From Synechococcaceae cyanobacterium (GTDB lineage Bacteria; Cyanobacteriota; Cyanobacteriia; PCC-6307; Cyanobiaceae): DNA of 52,783 nucleotides. A program made the position numbers and the translations under genes. The notes under the pieces were generated by a model that saw only the letters and a program-made list of their open reading frames with translations, was not told where the DNA came from and made no database searches. Positions 1 to 9,361 of the stretch are shown in pieces. The stretch spans positions 1-52,783 of the forward strand of contig CANCJV010000029.1 in assembly GCA_947378425.1 (NCBI GenBank), read 5' to 3'. Every line of letters begins with the position of its first letter. Position 1 is the first letter of the stretch.

Positions 1-160
1 CCTGTGGAGGTATTGCCATGTAAGGCCACATAGCTCCTTGGGAGGCAGAACTCCCCATGAGGTCTACAATCTGACTGAACCCTGTTCCTCCCGCCCGGAG
101 TTAACGATGTCAGGGGCCGGAACTGTCCAGTAAAAGGCACCCACCTCACCCTGCCTCATA
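1..160 (+). ncRNA. structured RNA candidate, possibly 6S RNA (5' edge cut)
   Basis: No protein frame is convincing here, but a long hairpin can be drawn by eye. GTG-GAGGT at 4-11 pairs with ACCTC-AC at 143-149. After a small internal loop, TGCC at 14-17 pairs with GGCA at 136-139. An inner rod forms from GGGAG (about 41-45) plus GAAC (about 49-52), pairing with GTTC and CTCCC near 82-90. A closing stem, a bubble and a terminal rod is the general shape of bacterial 6S RNA, and the size is near the roughly 180-190 nt known for cyanobacterial 6S. The sequence was not matched to a family, and the 5' end may lie outside the window. The strand is also uncertain, because hairpins look alike on both strands. 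Confidence 0.35.
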
Positions 161-239
161 TTATTTGCAGTCTTTGGTGCGTCTGCAGAGGATGCACTTA
201 TAGTGCTGCTACATGCTTCGCATCTGCTGCCTGTTGGTC

Positions 240-419
240 ATGACTGACAATTCATGGTGCACGGATCGCTCAAAGCTACCGCAGCGTCTTGATTTAGAGA
301 TTTCTGACCATACCTATCAGCACCTTCAGCGACTCAGTGTCCAGACAGGAAGATCAATGCGAGACCTCGCAGAAGACCTGATCGCCCAAGCCACCTGTTC
401 AAAGCAGTGGTGCCGTTAA
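240..419 (+). CDS. small ribbon-helix-helix-like protein
   Basis: This encodes about 59 residues. The stretch LPQRLDLEISDHTYQHLQ followed by RLSVQTGRSMRDLAEDLI reads as a short beta strand and two helices, the layout of ribbon-helix-helix DNA-binding proteins (CopG/Arc type). Those usually act as dimeric repressors or antitoxins. An upstream in-frame ATG at 213 would add nine Cys/Leu-rich residues. The ATG at 240 is preferred because the charged body of the protein starts there. Neither start has a clear ribosome-binding site. There is no toxin gene beside it, so a housekeeping or orphan regulator role is as likely as an antitoxin role. The function is not recognised beyond the fold. Confidence 0.5.
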   Translation: MTDNSWCTDRSKLPQRLDLEISDHTYQHLQRLSVQTGRSMRDLAEDLIAQATCSKQWCR

Positions 420-734
420 CGCCTGTCTAGTTACGCTGATTGTTGCGCCTCCTTGCACTTCTTCACTCTGCCGTCGTACCCGATTCATCCAGTTCTGATG
501 CACCAGGGGGGGCATCTGACTCTGAGGGGCAGTCAGTGAGTTGCTCGCCGGCAGTTTCGGGAGCGGTGGTGCGTTGAGGCGGGGCGAAGTGGCGGTTTGG
601 TTACGGAGAAAGTGGTTGTCCGCCAATGGCTTGGAGGTGACAAACCTGCTCCAAACCTAAGCACTTCCAAGAGTGCGCCTGGATTTTACGTCCATGTCCT
701 CCGCAAGAGGTCCGTAAGCGTCAATCCTTGATCT
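420..734. other. intergenic, no gene seen
   Basis: About 315 bases lie between the small + strand gene and the argJ terminator. An open frame on the minus strand (399-626) gives a Pro/Ala-rich peptide with no recognisable motif and is probably chance. Nothing else stands out. Confidence 0.5.
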
Positions 735-760
735 ATAAAATCCCTTGTAGTGGAAGGGAT
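735..760 (-). terminator. rho-independent terminator after argJ
   Basis: A perfect 7-bp stem (ATCCCTT at 740-746 with AAGGGAT at 754-760) has a 7-nt loop. On the minus strand it is followed by TTTAT. It lies 6 bases beyond the argJ stop codon, where a terminator is expected. The U tract is short, so termination may be partial. Confidence 0.6.
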
Positions 761-766
761 CTGCCC

Positions 767-2020
767 CTACGTCGTGTAATCGGCGTTGATCCGCACATAC
801 TGATCCGAGAGATCACAGCCCCAGGCCACCCCCTCACCGGGGCCCTCGCCGACCACCAGGCGGATCAGCACCGTGTCATCGAGCAGGTAGGCGGCGGCGG
901 CGCGGTCCTGCATGTAGCGGGAGGCCGCCGGCCGATCGAAGCCCAGGGGCTGGCCGGCGGCCATCAGCTGGTGCTCGCCCAGCCACAGGGCCACCGCCTC
1001 AGGGTCGAAGGGCACCCCGGCCCGGCCGGCGGCGGCCACGATCCGCCCCCAGTTGGGATCGCGGCCGTGGATGGCGCACTTGACCAGGGACGAACCACAG
1101 ACGGTGCGGGCGATGCGGCGGGCGGCGGCCGCATCAGCGGCCCCCTCCACCCGCACCTCGATCAGACAGGTGGCCCCTTCGCCATCGCGGGCGATCGCCT
1201 TGGCCAGATGCTGCGACACCGCCGTCAGGCCGGCCTCCAGCGCCGACCAGAACTCGGGGCCCAGGGGCTCGCCGGCTGCAAACGCCAGGAACGTGTCGTT
1301 GGTGCTGGTGTCGCCGTCCACCGTGATCGCATTGAACGAACGATCCACGGCCCGACCCACCATGGCCTGCCACACCTCAGCGGGGACACCGGCGTCGCAG
1401 CTGAGATAGCCGAGCATCGTCGCCATGTCCGGATGGATCATGCCGGAACCCTTGGCCATGCCACCGATCCGCACCCGTTGGCCGCCCAGGTCGGCCTCGA
1501 GGGCGATCTGCTTCTCAATCAGATCGGTGGTGAGGATCGCCCGGGCCGCCGCCTCGCCGCCATCGTTCGCCAGGGCCGCCACCAGCGGATCGAGGCCCGC
1601 CACCAGGGTGTCGATCGGGATCGGCACGCCGATCACGCCGGTGGAACAGATCAGCACCTTCTGTTGGGCCAGGTCCAGCCGCCGGGCCAGCTCCGCCGTA
1701 GCCGTGAGGCTGTCGACCAGGCCCCGCGCGCCGGTGCAGGCATTGGCCTGGCCGGAGTTGGTGAGCACGGCCCGGGCCCGGCCGCCGGTGGCCGCCAGCC
1801 GCTCAGCGCAGAGATCGACGCAGGCCGCTCGCACCCGGTTGAGGGTGAAGCTGCCGGCGCAGACCGCCCCGGCCGGTGCCAGCAGCAACGAGAGATCCGG
1901 CTTGCCACTCGGCTTGAGGCCGGCTGTGATGCCGGCGGCCAGGAAGCCTTCGGGAGCGGTGAGGCCGCCGGCGATGGCATGCCAGCCGGGGGGCAGGGAA
2001 GAAGGGCTCAAGTTCGCCAC
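767..2020 (-). CDS. argJ: ArgJ, bifunctional ornithine acetyltransferase / N-acetylglutamate synthase
   Basis: The 417-residue length is typical of ArgJ. The enzyme moves the acetyl group from N-acetylornithine to glutamate in the cyclic arginine pathway, and bifunctional forms can also use acetyl-CoA. The self-cleavage site is visible as KGSGMIHPDMATMLG, with Thr201 the expected nucleophile that becomes the N terminus of the beta chain. LTNSGQANACTG near residues 86-96 and the C-terminal NADYTT are also family hallmarks. Whether it is truly bifunctional cannot be told from sequence alone. It lies 10 bases after the histidine kinase gene on the same strand and ends at a hairpin terminator, so it may be the last gene of a response regulator-kinase-argJ transcript. 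Confidence 0.95.
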   Translation of the reverse strand: MANLSPSSLPPGWHAIAGGLTAPEGFLAAGITAGLKPSGKPDLSLLLAPAGAVCAGSFTLNRVRAACVDLCAERLAATGGRARAVLTNSGQANACTGARGLVDSLTATAELARRLDLAQQKVLICSTGVIGVPIPIDTLVAGLDPLVAALANDGGEAAARAILTTDLIEKQIALEADLGGQRVRIGGMAKGSGMIHPDMATMLGYLSCDAGVPAEVWQAMVGRAVDRSFNAITVDGDTSTNDTFLAFAAGEPLGPEFWSALEAGLTAVSQHLAKAIARDGEGATCLIEVRVEGAADAAAARRIARTVCGSSLVKCAIHGRDPNWGRIVAAAGRAGVPFDPEAVALWLGEHQLMAAGQPLGFDRPAASRYMQDRAAAAYLLDDTVLIRLVVGEGPGEGVAWGCDLSDQYVRINADYTT

Positions 2021-2030
2021 ATAGCTGCTC

Positions 2031-3116
2031 TCATCCTGCCGAGGAGGGGTCCGGCTCCTGGGCCGGGGTCTGGAGGCGGCGATGCTGGCGCCGATCCGTG
2101 CCGCTCACCAGCACCTCCAGGGGCAGATGCAGTTCCACCGCCAGACCGCCCAGGGAGGATTGCCCCAGATGCAGCACCCCGCCATGACGGCGACAGAAGT
2201 GCTGGGCAATCGACAGTCCCAGGCCGCGATGCTGGCTTTCCTGGCGATCATCGGCCCGGGGCAGATGGACCATGGAGAGCATCTCGGAGGATCGGATGCC
2301 ATGGCCATGGTCCTCCACCAGGATCAGCAGCTCCTGCCGGGCCAGCCGCGCCGAGATCTGCACCGGCGGCTGGCCGTATTCGAGGGCATTGTCGATCAGG
2401 TTGTTGAGGGTGCGCTGCAGGGAACCGCGATCCAGTCGCACGATCAGCCGGGGGGTTCGCACCTCGACACGGCCATGGCCGTAGGTGTCGGCGATGCGAT
2501 GGCAGAGATCATCCAGGGCCAGCACCACCGCCCGGTTCTCGAGCGGCTCGTCATCGGAGAGGGCCGCCAGCTGATCGCTGAGATTGCGGAGGGCATCGAT
2601 ATCACCCAACAGACCCTGAATCGTGCTGGAGTCCTCCCCGGCCTCCAGCCGCAGGTTCTCCACCCTCAGGATCAGGCGGGTCAACGGTCCCCGCAGATCG
2701 TGCACCAGCCCCCGCAGCAGCGTCTCGCGGGCCATCGCATGGCTGTTGAGCTGCTCCAGCAGGCGGTTGATGCGCAGACTCAACAGCCGCAGGGGTGCAA
2801 ATCCCTCTTCCGGCACCAGATCAATCCGGGGTGCCGCCTCCTGGGGCAGTCCGCGCACCAGGGCGGCCAGGGGCAGCTCCACCCAGTTGCGCAGGTAGGC
2901 CAGCAGCCCGATCAGCAGCCCCAGCAGCACCACCAGGCCGCCCCAGAGCATCCCCCCGACCACTCCGCCGGGCGCCTGCTCCCTGAGCCACCAGCTCAGG
3001 GGCAACAGCAGCAGCGCACTGACCAGTGTGCCCACCAGACCATGGCGCAGCAAACGGCGGCGATCACCGGCGCTGAGCTGCAGGGGCCGCTCCTGCCGGC
3101 GCGGAATCAGCGACAA
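2031..3116 (-). CDS. membrane-bound two-component sensor histidine kinase
   Basis: This encodes about 361 residues. Two hydrophobic segments near the N terminus (LVGTLVSALLLLPLSWWL and LVVLLGLLIGLLAYL) lie only about 15 residues apart, so the periplasmic sensing loop is very short. A linker leads to the H-box GLVHDLRGPLTRL, whose His is the autophosphorylation site. The ATPase part has the N-box LNNLIDNALEYG, G1 EDHGHGI and G2 RGLGLSIAQHF. The frame stays open far upstream but translates there as a shadow of the response regulator, so the true start lies near 3116 (TTG) or slightly inside. It overlaps the regulator stop, which implies translational coupling. EnvZ/PhoR-like kinases look similar. 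The stimulus is unknown. Confidence 0.85.
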   Translation of the reverse strand: MSLIPRRQERPLQLSAGDRRRLLRHGLVGTLVSALLLLPLSWWLREQAPGGVVGGMLWGGLVVLLGLLIGLLAYLRNWVELPLAALVRGLPQEAAPRIDLVPEEGFAPLRLLSLRINRLLEQLNSHAMARETLLRGLVHDLRGPLTRLILRVENLRLEAGEDSSTIQGLLGDIDALRNLSDQLAALSDDEPLENRAVVLALDDLCHRIADTYGHGRVEVRTPRLIVRLDRGSLQRTLNNLIDNALEYGQPPVQISARLARQELLILVEDHGHGIRSSEMLSMVHLPRADDRQESQHRGLGLSIAQHFCRRHGGVLHLGQSSLGGLAVELHLPLEVLVSGTDRRQHRRLQTPAQEPDPSSAG

Positions 3117-3874
3117 GGGGCCGATTCCAGATGGAGGCGATAGCCCAGTCCCCGCACCGTTTCGATCCGCACCGTTCCCTCCGAGATGGACTCCAGCAGC
3201 CGCCGCAGCCGTGACAGGCGCACATCGAGGCTGCGACTGGTGTTGGCATCCACCAGGCTGCCGCTGGCCCCGAGCAGGTGATCGCGGCTGAGCACCTGAT
3301 CGGGGGCCTGGCAGAAGGCCAGCAGCAGGGCCACGGCACCGCGACTGACCGGGTAGTGAAGGCCATCGGCGCCGGTGAGGCGGCACTGGGCGGGCTCGAA
3401 CTGCAGCCTGCCCATGGCGAACGCCCCCTCCAGCCTCTGGGCCTGGCGATGCCGCGGATGCAGCTGCAGCAACTTCTCGATGCGCAGCTGCAGCTCCCGG
3501 GGCAGGAAGGGCTTGGCGAGATAGTCATCGGCCCCCACCTCCAGACCGCAGATGCGATCGGCCGGGGCCCCCAGGGCCGAGAGCATCAGCACCGGAAAGC
3601 GCCAGCCCGCCTGGCGCAGGTTGGCCAGCACGTGGGTGCCTGGCTTGTCCGGCAGCATCTGATCGAGCACCAGCAGATCGGGGGCGCCGCCATGGAGTGC
3701 CCCGAGCAGGTCATCGGGGCGATGGAAACTGCGCGGCCGCCAGCCCCTTGAATTGAGGATCGGCTCCAGCAGGGAGCAGAGGGCCTTGTCGTCGTCGAGA
3801 AGCCAGATCTGGCAACCCATCAGGCCATCGTCGCCCGCGGGCCCAACAGCTGTAGGGGGATCAGATGGCGACAT
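3107..3874 (-). CDS. OmpR-family response regulator
   Basis: A receiver domain starts with an acidic cluster (WLLDDDKA). It carries the phosphoacceptor Asp in LLVLDQMLPDKPG and the conserved Lys in YLAKPF. A winged-helix DNA-binding domain follows, ending in LDVRLSRLRRLLES and RIETVRGLGYRL. Both domains are complete, which is the OmpR/PhoB layout. Three starts are possible: 3889, 3874 and 3820. The ATG at 3820 begins right at the receiver fold. 3874 is given because the sequence becomes AT-richer and non-coding in character just upstream of it. It is the partner of the histidine kinase that overlaps its 3' end. It is divergent from the SPFH gene, so it could control that promoter region, but no operator is evident. 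Confidence 0.88.
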   Translation of the reverse strand: MSPSDPPTAVGPAGDDGLMGCQIWLLDDDKALCSLLEPILNSRGWRPRSFHRPDDLLGALHGGAPDLLVLDQMLPDKPGTHVLANLRQAGWRFPVLMLSALGAPADRICGLEVGADDYLAKPFLPRELQLRIEKLLQLHPRHRQAQRLEGAFAMGRLQFEPAQCRLTGADGLHYPVSRGAVALLLAFCQAPDQVLSRDHLLGASGSLVDANTSRSLDVRLSRLRRLLESISEGTVRIETVRGLGYRLHLESAPCR

Positions 3875-3998
3875 GGGCTGTCGCAACAAACAAGAATCCT
3901 GCCGGTTCGAGCCTGCGTCTGTCCAGTTTCGAGGCTCGGCTGAAACAGGCCGATTAGGCTGAATTCAGACCTGCGACCGTCCCATTGGGCCGGACTGC

Positions 3999-5303
3999 AT
4001 GCCGATGGACCATCTGTGGCAGGCGATCCGGAGGGAATGCATCGACATCGTCGAATGGCCCGATGACGGATCCCCGGGGCAGGCAGGCACGGTCGTCTGG
4101 CGCTTTGATCGCCACGACAACGCCCTGAGGCTGGGCGCCCAGTTGATCGTGCGCGAAGGCCAGTGGGCCGTGTTCGTCAACGAGGGCCGCATCACCGACA
4201 GCTTCGGACCGGGCCGCCACGTGCTGGCGACCCGCAATCTGCCGATCCTCACCAGCCTGCTGTCCCTGCCCTTCGGCGGCGAGAGCCCGTTCAAGGCGGA
4301 GGTGTACTTCGTGGCCACCCACCTGTTCACCGATCTCAAGTGGGGCACCCGCCATCCCCTGATCGTGCGGGACCCGGAGCTGGGACCGGTGCGGCTGCGG
4401 GGCTTCGGCAGCTTCACCCTGCGGGTCAACGACCCCAGCTGGTTGATCCGCGAGGTCACCGGCAACCGGGGCCGGGTCAGCCTGGAAACCCTCAGCGACC
4501 AACTGCGCAACCTGATCGTCAGCCGCCTGGCCGACGCCTTGGGCCAGGGGGAGCACTCGATCCTCGATCTGGCCGGCCGCTACGACGAGCTGGCCCGGGA
4601 TCTGCGCCTGGGGCTGCTGGAGGAGGTGCAGGAGCTGGGGCTGGAGATTCCCAGCCTGTTGATCGAGAACCTCACCCTGCCAGCGGAGGTGGAAGCGGCC
4701 CTTGATCGCCGCAGCGGCCGGGTGATCAGCGCCGGGGGCGGGCGACCCATCCAAGACACCGGCCTCGGGCGAGAGGTCCCTGCTGGCGTGCCGCTCCACG
4801 CTGGTGACGACCGGGTCCCGGGGAGCGACGGCCGGCGGCGCCGGGCGCCACCACTGCCACCTCCACTGCCACCACCGTTGCCTCCGGGACTGCAGCCAGC
4901 TCTGCCGCCACCCCTGGGCGAACAGCCGCTGGCCTGCCTTGACGAGCCAGGGCTGGGGCAGCCGCCAGACGGATCCAGGATTCAGTCGCTCGACGCCGCG
5001 CGGGAATATCCGTCCAGCCCATCACCACCTGCAGCGCTTGGCCAGGAGTGCACGGCACCCCCCAGCCCGGCTTCGCTGCCAGGGCCTGGCCTGGCACCCA
5101 GCCGGCCGGACGCCGCCGCAAAGGTCCCGGCTGGAACCTCGCCACCAACCTCCAGCCCCGCAGCGCTGCCACCGACGGCTGCCTCAGGGCCTCCCCTGGC
5201 CAACCGACCGGACGCTCCAGCCGCAGCCTCCCCCCGGCCTGAAGCGATCGGTCCAGCGGCGGGGCTCCGGCGCCGGGGGGCCGCGCCGCCAGCGATCCCG
5301 TGA
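3999..5303 (+). CDS. SPFH-domain protein with proline-rich tail
   Basis: This encodes 434 residues. The first ~245 read as an SPFH/band-7-like domain of the YdjI type, with WAVFVNEGRITDSFGPGRH and GSFTLRVNDPSWLIREVTG. It ends in a helical part (EEVQELGLEIPSLLIENLTL). After ALDRRSG the protein becomes low complexity, with PLPPPLPPPLPPG and a long Ala/Pro-rich tail. Such a tail could signal a frameshift. However, the frame runs exactly to a TGA that overlaps the GTG of the next gene (GTGA), which supports an intact, coupled gene. Relatives in this family are often encoded beside zinc-ribbon proteins, as here. SPFH proteins form membrane-associated oligomers. The precise role is unknown. The start could also be the ATG at 4005. 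Confidence 0.8.
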   Translation: MPMDHLWQAIRRECIDIVEWPDDGSPGQAGTVVWRFDRHDNALRLGAQLIVREGQWAVFVNEGRITDSFGPGRHVLATRNLPILTSLLSLPFGGESPFKAEVYFVATHLFTDLKWGTRHPLIVRDPELGPVRLRGFGSFTLRVNDPSWLIREVTGNRGRVSLETLSDQLRNLIVSRLADALGQGEHSILDLAGRYDELARDLRLGLLEEVQELGLEIPSLLIENLTLPAEVEAALDRRSGRVISAGGGRPIQDTGLGREVPAGVPLHAGDDRVPGSDGRRRRAPPLPPPLPPPLPPGLQPALPPPLGEQPLACLDEPGLGQPPDGSRIQSLDAAREYPSSPSPPAALGQECTAPPSPASLPGPGLAPSRPDAAAKVPAGTSPPTSSPAALPPTAASGPPLANRPDAPAAASPRPEAIGPAAGLRRRGAAPPAIP

Positions 5304-5986
5304 ACTGCCCCTGCTGCTCGGCGCCGCTGCAGGATGGCGGCCCCCGCTGCGCCTATTGCGGCAGCTTCGTCGATATCGATCTGGGCGGCTGGGCCAAAGC
5401 CGAGGTGGGGGGCCCGCGGGCCGATCTGCACTGCCCGGACGGCCACGGCCCGCTCGAAGCGATCCAGCTGAGCCATCCCTCGCCGATCAGCCTGGATCGC
5501 TGTCCCACCTGCCTGGGCCTGTTTCTCGAACACGGCAGCCTGCAGCAACTGCTGCGCGAGGCGGTGGGCCCGGTCTGGGAGGTGGACACCCCCCTGATCA
5601 ACAGCCTGGTGGAGACTCCCCGCGGCCAGCCTCGAGCGCTGCGCTACCGGGCCTGCCCGGCCTGCGGCGACATGATGAATCGCAGCCTGTTCGGCAAGCG
5701 CAGTGGCGTGATCGTCGATCGCTGCCGCAGCCACGGCACCTGGCTCGATCCGGGCGAACTGCGGCAGCTGCTGGCCTGGACCCAGGCCGGCGGCGCCCTG
5801 CGCCATGACGAGCTGAGCGAGCAGGAACGCCTGCGCCAGGAGCTGCGAGAGGAGCGGCAGGCGCAGGAGCTGCGGCGCAAACTCGAGGGATTGGTGGCCC
5901 TGGAGGCCAGCTCGCCTCAGCGCTCCGGGCTGGAGATGGATCTGCTGGTGGTGCTGGGACGGGCCCTGCGCCAGTTGTGGCGTTGA
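5300..5986 (+). CDS. zf-TFIIB-type zinc-ribbon protein
   Basis: This 228-residue protein has several zinc-binding knuckles: CPCC with CAYC at the N terminus, LDRCPTCLGLFLEHG in the middle, and CPACGDMMNRS with VDRCRSHGTWLDPGEL further on. The pattern CxxC ... DRCxxxGxWLDxGEL is characteristic of the zf-TFIIB (YjdI/YebE-like) family. The C terminus is a charged helix (QERLRQELREERQAQELRR) and a short hydrophobic end. It starts with a GTG that overlaps the stop of the SPFH gene, so the two are probably made together and may act together. A function in protein quality control or membrane assembly is inference only. Confidence 0.82.
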   Translation: MNCPCCSAPLQDGGPRCAYCGSFVDIDLGGWAKAEVGGPRADLHCPDGHGPLEAIQLSHPSPISLDRCPTCLGLFLEHGSLQQLLREAVGPVWEVDTPLINSLVETPRGQPRALRYRACPACGDMMNRSLFGKRSGVIVDRCRSHGTWLDPGELRQLLAWTQAGGALRHDELSEQERLRQELREERQAQELRRKLEGLVALEASSPQRSGLEMDLLVVLGRALRQLWR

Positions 5987-5991
5987 AGGGG

Positions 5992-6750
<759 letters not shown>

Positions 6751-6804
6751 CCAGGGATCCCCCCCGGGCGAGCGGCTCAGGAGCAACGGCTCAGGAGCAG
6801 CCAC

Positions 6805-8289
6805 TCAGCCCTGCAGACGCGCCAGCAGAATCTGATTGGCCAGCTTCGGATCGGCACGGCCGCCGGTCTTCTTCATCAGCTGGCCGACGAAGAACCCCTG
6901 CAGCTTGGTCTTGCCGCCGCGGAAGCCTGCCACCTCCTCGGGATGGGCCGCCAGCAACTCCTCGACGATCGCCGTGAGCGCCGCCGGATCGCTGATCATC
7001 CCCAGCCCCCTGGCCTCGACGATGGCGCGGGCCGAGCCGCCCTGCTGCAGCAGCTCCGGCAGAATCTCCTTGGCGATCTTGCCGCTGATCGTGCCGTCCT
7101 CGATCAGGCCCACCAGTTCGGCCAACTGGGCAGGCCGCAACGGCAGCGTGTCGTAAGCCAGGCGGTTGGCGTTCACATGGGCGGCGATGTCGCCGGTGAT
7201 CCAGTTGGCCACCGCCTTGGCTTCGGCTCCGGCGGCCACGGCGGCCTCGAAGTACTCGGCCATCGGCCGCTCATCGGTGAGCACACGGGCGTCGTAGATG
7301 GAGAGCCCGAACGCCTCGGCATAGCGATGGCGCTTGGCGGCCGGCAGCTCCGGCAGTTCGGCCCGCCAGGCCTCGCGCTGCTCGGCGCTCACCTCGATCG
7401 GCCCCAGATCGGGATCGGGGAAGTAGCGATAGTCGCTCGCTCCCTCCTTGCTGCGCATGCTCTTGGTGAGCTGCTTGCTTTCATCCCAGAGCCGGGTTTC
7501 CTGCACCACCGGCTCCCCGGCCTCATAGGCCTTGATCTGGCGGGCGATTTCGTAGTCGATCGCCTTCTGAATCGCCGAGAAGGAGTTCATGTTCTTGATC
7601 TCCACCTTGGTGCCGAAGGGAGCATCGGGCCCGCGCCGCACCGAGATGTTGACGTCACAGCGCAGCGATCCCTCCTGCATGTTGCCGTCGCTCACCCCCA
7701 GATAACGCATGATCCGGCGAATCTCCGAGGCATATTCCGCCGCCTCCCGGCCAGTGCGCAGATCGGGTTTGGAGACGATTTCGGCCAGGGCGACGCCGGC
7801 GCGGTTGTAATCCACCAGGGAATGGCTGGAGCCGTCGAGGCGATCGCTGCCGGCGTGCACCAACTTGCCGGCATCCTCCTCCATGTGCAGGCGTTCGATG
7901 CCGATCGTCTTGAGATAGGTGTCCTTGCCCTTTTCGGCCACCTCCACCTCAATCGCGCCATCCTCGGCGATTGGTTCGTCGTACTGGGAAATCTGATAGT
8001 TCTTGGGCAGATCGGGATAGAAATACTGCTTACGATCAAACTTGCTGTGCTCGGCCACATGCAGATTCAGGGCCAGGGAGGCCTTCACCGCATACTCGAG
8101 CACCTTCTGATTCAGCACCGGCAGGGTGCCCGGCAACCCACAGACCACCGGATCGATGTGAGAGTTGGGATCGTCGCCGAAGGCCGTGGAGGCACAGCTG
8201 AAGATCTTGCTCTCGGTGCCCAGCTGCACGTGGGTCTCGAGGCCGATCACCGCTTCCCAGGCCGCCTGCGTTGCCGTGCCTCCAGCCAT
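6805..8289 (-). CDS. gatB: aspartyl/glutamyl-tRNA amidotransferase subunit B
   Basis: GatB binds mischarged Glu-tRNA(Gln) and channels ammonia to convert it to Gln-tRNA(Gln) together with GatA and GatC. The protein is about 494 residues, the family norm. The N terminus WEAVIGLETHVQL and the motifs YFYPDLPKNYQISQYDEPI, VDYNRAGVALAEIVS and KVEIKNMNSF are diagnostic. The C-terminal YqeY-like tail ends in GQLMKKTGGRADP. The frame is open to 8367, but the family N terminus matches the ATG at 8289, with GAGG directly before it. gatA and gatC are not in the window. It is divergent from the first Rieske oxygenase gene. Confidence 0.96.
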   Translation of the reverse strand: MAGGTATQAAWEAVIGLETHVQLGTESKIFSCASTAFGDDPNSHIDPVVCGLPGTLPVLNQKVLEYAVKASLALNLHVAEHSKFDRKQYFYPDLPKNYQISQYDEPIAEDGAIEVEVAEKGKDTYLKTIGIERLHMEEDAGKLVHAGSDRLDGSSHSLVDYNRAGVALAEIVSKPDLRTGREAAEYASEIRRIMRYLGVSDGNMQEGSLRCDVNISVRRGPDAPFGTKVEIKNMNSFSAIQKAIDYEIARQIKAYEAGEPVVQETRLWDESKQLTKSMRSKEGASDYRYFPDPDLGPIEVSAEQREAWRAELPELPAAKRHRYAEAFGLSIYDARVLTDERPMAEYFEAAVAAGAEAKAVANWITGDIAAHVNANRLAYDTLPLRPAQLAELVGLIEDGTISGKIAKEILPELLQQGGSARAIVEARGLGMISDPAALTAIVEELLAAHPEEVAGFRGGKTKLQGFFVGQLMKKTGGRADPKLANQILLARLQG

Positions 8290-8365
8290 CCTCAAGTCAC
8301 TCCAGCCAGCTTGAAGGGGCATCCTAGGAGCCTGAGATTCGCAGGCCAGCCAGGCCCCTTCGCCC

Positions 8366-9361
8366 ATGGATCCGCTGCTTCAGCGCCTGGAACCGTTCTG
8401 GTATCCGCTGCTGCCCCTGCAGCAGCTGGGGGCGGAACCGGTGGCCGTGACGCTGCTGGGGCGATCGCTGGTGGTGTGGCGCGGCTCAGACGGCCAGCTG
8501 GGCGTCCTGGACGATCGCTGCCGCCATCGCTCCGCCGCCCTTTCCGGCGGCCACATCGGCAGTGAGGGGCATCTGCACTGCCCGTACCACGGCTGGGCCT
8601 TCGACACCGAGGGCCGCTGCCGGCTGCTGCCCCAGCAACCCGACCAGCCGATCCCCGAGCGCTGCCACACCAGGGCCTACAGCGTGCAGGAGCGGCACGG
8701 GCTGGTGTGGGTGTGCCTGGCGCCGGAGGCCCGGCTGCCGATCCCGGCGCTGCCGATGGCCGAGGACGGCCGCCATCGGCGCATCGAGGGCTTTCACGAA
8801 CGCTGGCAGTGCTCCGCCTTCCGGGTGATCGAAAACGGGCTGGACAACATCCACCACTACTTCGTGCATCGGGGGGTGCTTGATGCCCTCTCCCCCGTGC
8901 CGGACCCGATGGAGGGCGGCATCACCGTCACCGAAGACGGACTGGCGTTCAGCATTCCCCTGAAGGTGAGCACGACGGCGGCGCTGGAGGCCACCGTGGC
9001 GGACGGCAGCGCCAGCCTGCGGGTGGAGCGGCACGTGCGCTGGCTGGCTCCCCTGGGACTCACCCTTGAGCTCACCTGGCCCAATGGCCGGCAGCAGTGC
9101 ATCGTGCTGTTCGCCGTCCCCCGCGACGACCAGTCCTGCACGATCCTGCGCTTCTATCTGCGCAATGACCTGGAAGAGGAGGTGAGCGCCGCCAGCGTGA
9201 TCGCCTTTGAGCGCGCCCTGATCGATCAGGATCGCCGCATCCTGGAGGCGTTGCCAGCGCAGCTCGATCCCTGCCCGAGCGGGGAGCAGCTGATCGAGGC
9301 CGACCAACCGATCGCCCGCATGCGTCAGCTGCTCCAGAAGTTTCTGGCCACCAGCTCCTGA
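8366..9361 (+). CDS. Rieske non-heme iron oxygenase (ring-hydroxylating type)
   Basis: This encodes 331 residues. The Rieske [2Fe-2S] centre is formed by CRH near residue 52 and CPYHGW near residue 71. The mononuclear iron site is visible as ENGLDNIHHYFVHRG, giving Asp and two His ligands. The C-terminal LIEADQPIARMRQLL is typical of the PaO/VanA branch. That branch includes pheophorbide a oxygenase-like and vanillate O-demethylase-like enzymes. The substrate cannot be read from sequence. Its 3' end overlaps that of the next, opposing Rieske gene by 37 bases. ATG 8366 is chosen because the frame and the domain start there. Confidence 0.88.
   Translation: MDPLLQRLEPFWYPLLPLQQLGAEPVAVTLLGRSLVVWRGSDGQLGVLDDRCRHRSAALSGGHIGSEGHLHCPYHGWAFDTEGRCRLLPQQPDQPIPERCHTRAYSVQERHGLVWVCLAPEARLPIPALPMAEDGRHRRIEGFHERWQCSAFRVIENGLDNIHHYFVHRGVLDALSPVPDPMEGGITVTEDGLAFSIPLKVSTTAALEATVADGSASLRVERHVRWLAPLGLTLELTWPNGRQQCIVLFAVPRDDQSCTILRFYLRNDLEEEVSAASVIAFERALIDQDRRILEALPAQLDPCPSGEQLIEADQPIARMRQLLQKFLATSS

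Noticed and set aside
728..2407. 559-codon frame on the plus strand
   Set aside because: It lies opposite argJ and part of the kinase. Its product is Gly/Ala/Arg/His-rich without motifs, a high-GC shadow.
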